This document shows, one piece after another, positions 6,770-12,905 of a stretch of 14,492 nt of DNA. Under the pieces are notes generated by a model. The model searched no databases. It saw only the letters and a program-made list of their open reading frames with translations, and had not been told where the DNA came from. Made by a program: the position numbers and the translations under genes. Numbering within the stretch: position 1 is the stretch's first letter; each line of letters starts with the position of its first letter. This DNA is from an uncultured Phascolarctobacterium sp. (GTDB lineage: Bacteria; Bacillota; Negativicutes; Acidaminococcales; Acidaminococcaceae), in NCBI GenBank assembly GCA_937901335.1, contig CALCHC010000119.1, forward strand, positions 1 through 14,492, in the 5' to 3' direction.

Positions 6770-6803
6770 TGTATACACGCTGAAAATACTGTATACAATC
6801 TGA
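6770..6803 (+). promoter_or_regulatory. Tandem 14-bp operator-like repeats before the symporter
   Basis: The 8-bp palindrome TGTATACA occurs at 6770-6777 and again at 6790-6797, and each copy is followed by NNCTGA (6778-6783 and 6798-6803). The repeat period is exactly 20 bp, about two helix turns. With a transcription start near 6835, the palindrome centres fall close to -61 and -41, the classical places for activator binding, and the promoter lacks a good -35 box. The TGTATACA core and the partial flank ATACTgTATACAA recall sites of GntR-type regulators, but the actual protein is unknown. Confidence 0.6.
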
Positions 6804-6819
6804 TTTTTTTCGAAACCTC

Positions 6820-6828
6820 TGCTATAAT
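6820..6828 (+). promoter_or_regulatory. Extended -10 promoter of the symporter
   Basis: TGCTATAAT is a perfect TATAAT (6823-6828) with the TGn extension. The -35 region at 6800-6805 reads CTGATT and is poor. Expected transcription start about 6835, giving a leader of roughly 44 bases. Confidence 0.65.
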
Positions 6829-6878
6829 ACACTCATAAGTAATTTTTAATTTACTAAAATATTTTAGGGGGTTTGTTT

Positions 6879-8075
6879 ATGAACTTATCAACAAAAATCT
6901 TAATCGCCCTTGGCTTGGGTATTATCGCAGGCTTGCAACTTGGTGCTGAAGGCACTGCATTTGCAAAAGCTTGGATCGGTCCTTTGGGCACCATCTTTAT
7001 GAACCTGATCAAAATGGTTATCGTACCTCTGGTATTCTCCTCTTTGGTTATGGGTGTTTGCGGTTTGGGTGACGTTAAAAAACTCGGTCGCGTTGGTTTC
7101 AAAACCGTTGCTCTGTACTTGATCACCACCGCATTTGCAATCGCTCTTGGTATCGCTTTTGGCGTATTGGTAGAACCCGGTGCTGGCTTGAACATGTCCA
7201 CTGAAGGTTTGAAAGTAACTGCTAAAGCTGCTCCGCCTATCATGAAAGTTATCATCGATATCTTCCCGACCAACCCGTTGGGCGCAATGGTTAAAGCTAA
7301 CATGCTCCAAATCATCCTCTTCGCTCTCTTCGTTGGCGTAGGCATCGTTGCTGTTGGTGAAAAAGCAGAAGCTTTGAAAAACACCATCGACGGTTTGGCA
7401 GAAGTTTGCTACAAAATGGTAGCAATCATCATGAGCTTCGCTCCGTTCGGCGTATTCGGTTTGATTACTCCGGTAGTTGCTGCTAACGGTCCGGCTGTAC
7501 TTCTCCCGCTCCTCAAAGTTATCATCTGCGTATATGTAGGTTGCGCACTCCACGCTCTCATCGTATACGGTGCTTTGGTTGCTACTCTTGGCAAATCTTC
7601 CCCGATGCAATTCTTCAAAGGTATTGCTCCGGCTTCCCTCTTGGCATTCTCCTCTTGCTCTTCTTCCGGTACTCTGCCCCTCACCATGGACTGCATGCGT
7701 AAAATGGGCGTAAACCAAAACATTTCTTCCTTCGTACTTCCTTTGGGCGCTACCATTAATATGGACGGCACCGCATTGTACCAAGGCGTTTGCGCATTGT
7801 TCGTAGCACAAATCTACGGTGTAGAATTGACTGGTGCACAATACATCACCATCATGTTGACCGGTACCTTGGCTTCCATCGGTACTGCAGGCGTTCCGGG
7901 TGCAGGCTTCATTATGTTGACCATGATTTTGACCGCTCTTGGCTTGCCTCTCGAAGGTTCCGCTCTTATCGCTGGTATCGACCGTATCCTCGATATGCCT
8001 CGTACCTCTGTTAACGTAACTGGTGACGCAGCTGTTACCTTGGTTGTTGACAAATCCGAATCTCACGAAGCATAA
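6879..8075 (+). CDS. Dicarboxylate/amino acid:cation symporter (DAACS), probably glutamate/aspartate
   Basis: Membrane symporter of 398 residues, the usual length for the GltP/GltT/DctA family. Hallmarks are present in order: the serine-rich tip of hairpin 1 (SSCSSSGTLP), NMDGTALYQGV on helix 7, GVPGAG at hairpin 2, and IDRILDMPRTSVNVTGD on helix 8. The helix 8 residues that in the archaeal homologue bind sodium and substrate are all kept, including the Arg after DMP that recognises the side-chain carboxylate; this favours glutamate or aspartate over neutral amino acids. C4-dicarboxylates remain possible. The ATG at 6879 is chosen because AGGGGGT ends 6 bases upstream; a TTG at 6873 abuts that site. 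It is a single-gene unit with its own promoter, tandem operator-like repeats and terminator. Confidence 0.93.
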   Translation: MNLSTKILIALGLGIIAGLQLGAEGTAFAKAWIGPLGTIFMNLIKMVIVPLVFSSLVMGVCGLGDVKKLGRVGFKTVALYLITTAFAIALGIAFGVLVEPGAGLNMSTEGLKVTAKAAPPIMKVIIDIFPTNPLGAMVKANMLQIILFALFVGVGIVAVGEKAEALKNTIDGLAEVCYKMVAIIMSFAPFGVFGLITPVVAANGPAVLLPLLKVIICVYVGCALHALIVYGALVATLGKSSPMQFFKGIAPASLLAFSSCSSSGTLPLTMDCMRKMGVNQNISSFVLPLGATINMDGTALYQGVCALFVAQIYGVELTGAQYITIMLTGTLASIGTAGVPGAGFIMLTMILTALGLPLEGSALIAGIDRILDMPRTSVNVTGDAAVTLVVDKSESHEA

Positions 8076-8094
8076 TCTTCGAAATCAAAAAATT

Positions 8095-8126
8095 AAAAGC
8101 TCACTTCTTACGAAGTGAGCTTTTTT
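8095..8126 (+). terminator. Bidirectional intrinsic terminator, symporter/MFS
   Basis: AAAAGCTCACTTC (8095-8107) pairs perfectly with GAAGTGAGCTTTT (8112-8124) around TTAC. Rightward it runs into TTTTTT. Leftward it runs into TTTTAATTTTTT, so it can also end transcripts from the convergent MFS gene. Confidence 0.93.
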
Positions 8127-8144
8127 ATTTATAACATAAATCTT

Positions 8145-8270
8145 ATAAAAGAGTTAGAAGTGCTGGATAACAAGGCGAAGCAAGATTGCGCCGCGATGGT
8201 GTACTTAATCGTACATCGAGCAAGCAATCGTAGCTTCAACGCAGGAAGACAGTGCTTATAACTCTTTTAT
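8145..8270. repeat. 126-bp imperfect inverted-repeat element at the 3' end of the MFS gene
   Basis: The ends ATAAAAGAGTTA (8145-8156) and TAACTCTTTTAT (8259-8270) are perfect 12-bp inverted repeats. The interior continues as a broken stem: GAAGC (8177-8181) with GCTTC (8233-8237), GATTGC (8184-8189) with GCAATC (8224-8229), CGATG (8194-8198) with CATCG (8214-8218), and a central GTAC/GTAC hairpin. The right arm contains the last four sense codons of the MFS gene, whose stop TAA is at 8256-8258. It is more G+C-rich inside than the surrounding intergenic DNA. It resembles the small hairpin-forming repeats found scattered between genes in Firmicutes; without the genome, copy number is unknown. 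Confidence 0.7.
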
Positions 8271-9473
8271 CTTTTTAAGGTAAGTATAACCTGCGACGGA
8301 AATAAGTATAATCCCCGTGCTGATGATCACCAGCTTCGTCGGTAGGAAGTATCCTAAAGCACCGCCTAAGAGCGGCCCTACGAACCCACCGGACATTTGC
8401 GCTGAAGTTACAAGCCCGAAGGCTTTACCACGAATAGATTTATCCGTAACTTCTGCAAGGTTTGCGTTAATATTAGGTATTGCCCCTGCTAGGAACAAAC
8501 CGTAAATAAATTGCACTACTGCAAATTGGTACACATCAGTTGTGAAGAATTGGAGCAAGTTTACTACGCCAGCACCTAAAGTAATGTAGCAGAAGGTTTT
8601 AACATAACCGTAACGTTGTCCCCTCTTGCCCCAGAAAGGTGCTGCCAAAATGCCGGATATACCTGCTAAGGAGAAGATTACGCCTGCCATCTGCACGGCT
8701 TCGTCATTAACCTGCCCCATAAGCTGACCAACATACATTGTAATCAGCGGTTGCAGGAGCATTACGCAGACCTGAATCAAGAAGAACATTATCATCGTAA
8801 AAAGAATGCCCTTGTTTTGCAAAGCCTCTTTTAAATCGCTAATAAGCTCTACCTTACGGTTTCTACGCTCTTCACTAATGGGAACATCTTTTACAAGGAA
8901 GATTACCAGCAAGGTTGCAATGGTAAGGCACACGCTGCTTAACCAGAAGGAAGCACGAATACCGAACCAGCTACTTAGGTAACCACCCATTAGCGGGCCT
9001 AAGATACCGCCACTGGACAAAGCAGTTTGCATCAATCCCATGCCCCAGCCCATTTTATCCATTGGCATTGTGGAAGAAACAAGGGACATAGAAGCAGGAA
9101 CGAAACCGCTAATCAAACCGATAATCCCACGAATTACAAAGAACTGGTACTCGTTTTGACAGGTTGCAGACATAATGTAGGTTATAACCAAACCTACGCC
9201 TGCTCTTATGGCCATCTTCTTTTGCCCTACTTTATCAGCCATCGCCCCCCAGTAAGGAGCCATTATGGCTGCGAAGAGAAAGGTTACTGAATAGACAAGC
9301 CCACTCCAGAAACTTACTTCTTCCTGGCTCACGCCCAAGTCCCTTAGTAAAAAGACTGGTAGGAACGGTACGCACATAGTGTAGCTGGAAGCTGCAAAGA
9401 ACACGCCCGTCCATAGGACTGCTAAGTTTACCTTCCAATTTATTTTATTGTCGCTATGTACATTAAAAGTCAC
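8256..9473 (-). CDS. MFS exporter, MdtG-like
   Basis: Inner-membrane transporter of 405 residues with about 12 membrane segments, of the drug:proton antiporter type. The N-terminal half closely recalls E. coli MdtG: INWKVNLAVLW near residue 11, MCVPFLPVFLL near 33-43, FWSGLVYSVTFLFAAIMAPY near 55-74, then motif A as WGAMADKVGQKK (75-86) and RGIIGLISGFVP in helix 4. A GPLMGGYL motif of the exporter type follows in helix 5, and a similar GPLLGG in the last pair of helices. Substrates cannot be inferred. The start is a GTG at 9473 with GGAG 8 bases upstream; an ATG at 9481 is in another frame and stops at once. The final codons lie in the inverted-repeat element. It is convergent with the symporter and has an extended -10 promoter. 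Confidence 0.9.
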   Translation of the reverse strand: MTFNVHSDNKINWKVNLAVLWTGVFFAASSYTMCVPFLPVFLLRDLGVSQEEVSFWSGLVYSVTFLFAAIMAPYWGAMADKVGQKKMAIRAGVGLVITYIMSATCQNEYQFFVIRGIIGLISGFVPASMSLVSSTMPMDKMGWGMGLMQTALSSGGILGPLMGGYLSSWFGIRASFWLSSVCLTIATLLVIFLVKDVPISEERRNRKVELISDLKEALQNKGILFTMIMFFLIQVCVMLLQPLITMYVGQLMGQVNDEAVQMAGVIFSLAGISGILAAPFWGKRGQRYGYVKTFCYITLGAGVVNLLQFFTTDVYQFAVVQFIYGLFLAGAIPNINANLAEVTDKSIRGKAFGLVTSAQMSGGFVGPLLGGALGYFLPTKLVIISTGIILISVAGYTYLKKIKEL

Positions 9474-9507
9474 TTTATCATCTCCGTAAAAATGCTTTTA
9501 CAGATAC

Positions 9508-9516
9508 ATTATAGCA
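9508..9516 (-). promoter_or_regulatory. Extended -10 promoter of the MFS gene
   Basis: On the minus strand the sequence reads TGCTATAAT, identical to the symporter's extended -10. No clear -35 box. Transcription would start near 9501, about 28 bases before the GTG. Confidence 0.6.
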
Positions 9517-9612
9517 CTTAGGCAAAACAATGTTACCCCTGCAACGAAAAAATTTCTTCATAAATTATCCATAACTTTTCAACAATACCTTTCTACATTA
9601 CGAAAATTCTTG

Positions 9613-9618
9613 TATAAT
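9613..9618 (+). promoter_or_regulatory. -10 element for the 9653-10738 gene
   Basis: A perfect TATAAT lies 34 bases before the TTG start, with a TG immediately in front. The -35 candidates around 9590-9596 (TTTCTA) are weak. The position suits a leader of about 28 bases. Confidence 0.5.
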
Positions 9619-9652
9619 ATATAAAGATATGTTTTGAAAAGGATGTGTAATC

Positions 9653-10738
9653 TTGAAGCCTTATACCCTGCAAGAAATTGAAGAACGTGGACTTTTTTCC
9701 AGCCTGCTCAATGGCAAACCTGTACAAAATGCTTGGGCAGAGATTAATAATATTTTAGTAAAAGCTGAAAAAGCACAAGAACTTACCGCAGAACAAGTTA
9801 AAAGCGCTATGAAAAAATGGGGCGCTAAAATGGACGAAACCACTTTGGAACAACGTAGTGGTATCTACCGTAAACTTGCTGACGTAATCTACAGCGAAGC
9901 ACAAAGCGAAGACGACGAACTTTTTGCTCAAGGCAAACACTTGGCAGAAGTTTTGGAACTTCCTCCCCACTTGGTAAAACTTGCTGACAAAGGAGCTAAA
10001 ATGGGTGCATACTACACCCGTTGTGCAAACCTTTTGACTGGCGAAGAAAAACTTGATATCCAAGCTTTGAACAAAGTATTCCACTACGATTATGAAGATG
10101 GCTTTGCAATGCGCCGCCAAGCCTTTGATGACCACTTCAACAAAATTTTCGACGGCATCTCTGAAACCAGACGCTTCTCTGTAGAAGTTGAAGACGGTTT
10201 GATTGCAGACTGCAAAACCTTGGACATCCCCTACGAATTCAAACCGCACATTGAAAGTGCATTGGAAAAATATCGTAGCATTTGGAATGCAGAAAACCAC
10301 GAAGTAACCGCTTTAGAGCTTAACCTTCCCATGGAAAAAGACGAAGCTTGCTACGCTTACGCAAACAGTGGCTTCTGTGAACGCAAAGTTGTTGAACAAG
10401 AAGACAACTACTTTGAACTTACCCGTAAATTCAGCATCGATGAAACTGTTTCCTTCAAAGGTTCTCACATCGAGCACCCCACCATTAAAGAAGAAACTAC
10501 CGTGCTCAACGAACTTGGCTACTTCTTCGTAACCAATCAACGCATCATCTTCTTGGGTCAAACCATCCACAAAGCAGTTGCGTTGAAAGATATTGAAGGT
10601 GCTACCTTTGACGGTATGAGCTACATCACCTACCACACTAAAAAAGATGGCGACCTGCTCTTCAAATACAGCGATGACTCTGCTGAAGTAATGTACATTA
10701 TCTTCAACCGTGTTAAAAAAGGTGAATATAAGAAATAA
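9653..10738 (+). CDS. Unknown protein with a possible PH/GRAM-like C-terminal domain
   Basis: A 361-residue soluble protein I cannot assign to a named family. No signal peptide or membrane segment is seen. The N-terminal two thirds are helical, acidic and lysine-rich (for example KKWGAKMDETTLEQRSGIYR near 54-73). The last third, about 225-361, looks like a beta-rich small domain: the run ELGYFFVTNQRIIFLGQTIH followed by KAVALKDIEGATF (about 287-319) recalls the strand pattern LYxTNxRxxFxG...xxxLxDI of bacterial PH and GRAM-like domains. That match is by eye. The start is a TTG with AAAAGGA 9 bases upstream; the next in-frame Met lies about 50 codons in and would cut the conserved-looking start. 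It is a single-gene unit: divergent from the MFS gene, convergent with the aminotransferase, with its own -10 and terminator. Confidence 0.85.
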   Translation: MKPYTLQEIEERGLFSSLLNGKPVQNAWAEINNILVKAEKAQELTAEQVKSAMKKWGAKMDETTLEQRSGIYRKLADVIYSEAQSEDDELFAQGKHLAEVLELPPHLVKLADKGAKMGAYYTRCANLLTGEEKLDIQALNKVFHYDYEDGFAMRRQAFDDHFNKIFDGISETRRFSVEVEDGLIADCKTLDIPYEFKPHIESALEKYRSIWNAENHEVTALELNLPMEKDEACYAYANSGFCERKVVEQEDNYFELTRKFSIDETVSFKGSHIEHPTIKEETTVLNELGYFFVTNQRIIFLGQTIHKAVALKDIEGATFDGMSYITYHTKKDGDLLFKYSDDSAEVMYIIFNRVKKGEYKK

Positions 10739-10750
10739 TCACGCAAAAAT

Positions 10751-10779
10751 AAAAAGCTCCGCTTTCGCGGAGCTTTTTT
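10751..10779 (+). terminator. Bidirectional intrinsic terminator
   Basis: AAAAAGCTCCGC (10751-10762) pairs with GCGGAGCTTTTT around TTTC, followed by a T-run rightward and by TTTTTATTTTT leftward. It serves both the 361-residue gene and the convergent aminotransferase. Confidence 0.93.
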
Positions 10780-10787
10780 ATTTTTAA

Positions 10788-11966
10788 TTACATGCAGCTT
10801 TTAATAGCGGAAGCCATACGTTTAATGCCTTCGATGATTCTTTCGTCCGGCATATTGGAATAGTTAACGCGCATGCTACGGTCAGTTTTGCCATTGGGAT
10901 AGAAAGCGTCGCCAATTACAGCAGCAACTTTCATTTCGATGCATTTATCGAAAACTTTACGAGCACTTACGCCTTCGGGCATGGACAGCCACAAGAACAA
11001 GCCACCTTCCGGATGAGTCCAAGTGCAGCCTGCAGGAAGTTCAGCTTCCATAGTAGCGAGGATAAGGTCACGACGATGACGATAGAGGTCGCAAATTTTT
11101 GCAACGTGAGCATCAAGGTCATAAGCTTCCATATAAGCATCTGCTACACCTTGGTCGAAGTTGGAGGTATGGAGGTCAGCGCTTTGTTTGATTTTGATGA
11201 ATTCGCTGAGAACATCTTTGTCAGCAGCTACCCAACCAAGACGCAGACCGGGGCAGAATACTTTGGAGAAAGTGCCAAGGAACATTACCAAGCCTTTGGT
11301 ATCCATGGATTTCAAGGAAGGCAGGATTTCGCCTTCAAAACGCAGTTCGCCGTACGGATTATCTTCCAATACAGGCAGGTTGTGTTTATTAACAACTTCC
11401 ATAAATTTTTGACGGCGTTCCATAGACCAGGTACGACCAGTGGGGTTTTGGAAGTCAGGAATTACATAAATGAATTTGCAGTTGGGAGTGGTTTCCAAAA
11501 TTTTGTCCAGTTCTTCCGGAAGCAGACCGCCATCATCGGTGGGAACTTCTACGAAGGTAGGTTCATAAGCATTGAAAGCGTTAAGTGCGCCCAAGTAAGA
11601 GGGGCTTTCGCACAGAACAACATCACCAGGGTTCAAGAACAATTTGCCTGCAAAATCAAGGCATTGTTGAGAACCGGTAGTAATCAAAATTTCATCAGGG
11701 TCAACATTGGTATGGTATTTATCTGCCATACGTTTCGCAATTTTAGCACGCAAGGACGGACGACCTTCGGTGGTTGCATATTGCAACAATTGGCGACCTT
11801 CCTTCATAACCAAATCATGGGAAACTTTAGCAATTTCTTCAACGGGGAACAGTTCCGGTGCAGGCAAACCACCAGCAAAGGAAATGATGTCCGGTTGAGC
11901 AGTTAATTTCAAAAGTTCACGGATTTCAGACGCTTGCATGCGTTCCATACGTTTAGAAAATTTCAT
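10788..11966 (-). CDS. PLP-dependent aminotransferase, LysN/2-aminoadipate type (fold type I)
   Basis: Cytosolic transaminase of 392 residues, similar in length to the MocR-related, LysN and kynurenine/aminoadipate aminotransferases. The PLP lysine is Lys235 in GTFSKVFCPGLRLGW. Other family residues are in place: Asn174 in FQNPTG, Asp202 and Tyr205 in EDNPYG, and Arg366 in SMRVNYS, which holds the substrate carboxylate. The N-terminus (ISFAGGLPAPELFP, about 28-41) is the typical flexible substrate-binding strand of this subgroup. Donor and acceptor cannot be fixed; a broad 2-oxoglutarate-linked activity on aromatic, branched or aminoadipate-type amino acids is likely. GGGAG lies 9 bases before the start. 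It is a single-gene unit sharing a bidirectional terminator with its neighbour. Confidence 0.93.
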   Translation of the reverse strand: MKFSKRMERMQASEIRELLKLTAQPDIISFAGGLPAPELFPVEEIAKVSHDLVMKEGRQLLQYATTEGRPSLRAKIAKRMADKYHTNVDPDEILITTGSQQCLDFAGKLFLNPGDVVLCESPSYLGALNAFNAYEPTFVEVPTDDGGLLPEELDKILETTPNCKFIYVIPDFQNPTGRTWSMERRQKFMEVVNKHNLPVLEDNPYGELRFEGEILPSLKSMDTKGLVMFLGTFSKVFCPGLRLGWVAADKDVLSEFIKIKQSADLHTSNFDQGVADAYMEAYDLDAHVAKICDLYRHRRDLILATMEAELPAGCTWTHPEGGLFLWLSMPEGVSARKVFDKCIEMKVAAVIGDAFYPNGKTDRSMRVNYSNMPDERIIEGIKRMASAIKSCM

Positions 11967-11996
11967 AATCTATCTCTCCCTCATATGCTTTAAGCA

Positions 11997-12002
11997 ATTA
12001 TA
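11997..12002 (-). promoter_or_regulatory. -10 element of the aminotransferase gene
   Basis: A perfect TATAAT on the minus strand, 30 bases before the start codon. The -35 region (near 12019-12025) is weak and overlaps the hairpin at 12018-12054. Confidence 0.45.
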
Positions 12003-12017
12003 ATACATAAATAATTG

Positions 12018-12054
12018 TAGCACTTTCCCCTGCTATCCACAAGAGAAAGTGCTA
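12018..12054 (-). terminator. Hairpin after the thiol-redox operon, probable terminator
   Basis: TAGCACTTTC (12018-12027) pairs perfectly with GAAAGTGCTA (12045-12054). Leftward it is followed by CAATTATTTATG, T-rich but not a clean T-run. It lies about 45 bases past the stop of the C_GCAxxG_C_C gene and just upstream of the aminotransferase -10, so it either ends the operon or regulates the next gene. Confidence 0.45.
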
Positions 12055-12100
12055 TGTATACTTTATCTTCTTAAATTATTGAATCAAGTTGTAAACTTAG

Positions 12101-12544
12101 TTACGCTTTAATCAAACCTTTTTCTTCCAAGAATTCTGCCAAGAATTTACCAATTTTGTTGGTCAGTTTCAAGCAGTTTTTCAGATGGTCTTTAGTGTTG
12201 AATTCGAAAGGCATCAAATCTTTGCACATGGTAGAACCAAATTCTGCTTCAAAGCGGTCATGGAATTCTTTGCTTACGGGATAGATTTCGCTCAGCGGTT
12301 TTTCAGACGGATGGTTACGACCAACCAAAGTGCTGATAACCATAGTGCAACCTACCAACGCACCGCAGATATGACGAGCGTGACCAATGCCACCACCAAA
12401 ACCGGAGCAAAGGCGCAGAGCGTTATCGTCGATGTCAACGCCAGCAGCTTTACGGAAGGTTTCTACGATAGCTTCGCAGCAGTTAAAACCTTGTTTAAAA
12501 TTGTTGCCTACTTCCATACCCATTTTTTCACTGAATTCACTCAT
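12101..12544 (-). CDS. C_GCAxxG_C_C family redox-type protein
   Basis: A 147-residue cytosolic protein with seven cysteines (22, 23, 46, 60, 66, 107 and 124). The core CSGFGGGIGHARHICGALVG (46-65) is the family signature; this family is found mostly in anaerobes and is thought, on the basis of its cysteines, to be redox-active or to bind a metal or cofactor. No activity is firmly known. The start at 12544 follows AAAGGAGG by 7 bases; an earlier ATG at 12565 overlaps the previous gene's end. The upstream gene stops at 12559, 14 bases before this start, so the two are cotranscribed with the CoA-disulfide reductase. That context supports a role in thiol or sulfur redox balance. Confidence 0.9.
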   Translation of the reverse strand: MSEFSEKMGMEVGNNFKQGFNCCEAIVETFRKAAGVDIDDNALRLCSGFGGGIGHARHICGALVGCTMVISTLVGRNHPSEKPLSEIYPVSKEFHDRFEAEFGSTMCKDLMPFEFNTKDHLKNCLKLTNKIGKFLAEFLEEKGLIKA

Positions 12545-12558
12545 GATTTTTCCTCCTT

Positions 12559-12888
12559 TTACCATTCCCGCTCACGTAAAGCGTCTTCAATACAAACATC
12601 TATCTTAAACCAGTTCAAGATGTATTCTAAAGTATTGGCAATGCTTTCGCTTGCGACAGTTTCGATTTCGCTATCCTGATCCCAAAATTCCTGTTGCAGA
12701 TTATTGATGAACATTGTGAATTCATCCAGCTTATCTTGAATTAAAGGAAGTTCCTTATCGTCAGCACCTTCCAAAAACTCAATCAAATGAATGAATTGCC
12801 ATTTAATTTTTTCCACCAAAAATTGGGGATAGTATGTATCCTCAAACATATTTTGCAGCAAGACATACTGGTCATCAAACTTGTCCAT
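12559..12888 (-). CDS. DUF5713-like protein
   Basis: A 109-residue acidic helical protein. The blocks YYPQFLVEKIKW (about 19-30) and DSEIETVASESIA (about 72-84), and the ending EDALREREW, recall the DUF5713 family from memory; function unknown. No cysteine pairs or metal motif are seen (one Cys near residue 99). It begins 17 bases after the stop of the reductase gene. An AGGAGAG site precedes the start by about 14 bases, longer than ideal, so translation may depend on coupling to the gene before it. It sits between two redox genes. Confidence 0.75.
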   Translation of the reverse strand: MDKFDDQYVLLQNMFEDTYYPQFLVEKIKWQFIHLIEFLEGADDKELPLIQDKLDEFTMFINNLQQEFWDQDSEIETVASESIANTLEYILNWFKIDVCIEDALREREW

Positions 12889-12905
12889 ATAGTTAATTAT
12901 CTCTC

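Noticed and set aside
6900..8066. 388-codon open frame antisense to the symporter
   Set aside because: It mirrors the real gene almost end to end, has no ribosome site or protein-like composition, and results from the codon bias of the symporter. The plus frame carries all family motifs.
11013..11906. 297-codon open frame antisense to the aminotransferase
   Set aside because: The minus frame has complete aminotransferase motifs, and the antisense frame has no start signal.
12056..12061. GTATAC upstream of the aminotransferase as another copy of the symporter operator
   Set aside because: Only the six-base core is present, without the flanking TG/CA or the CTGA part, so chance is likely.
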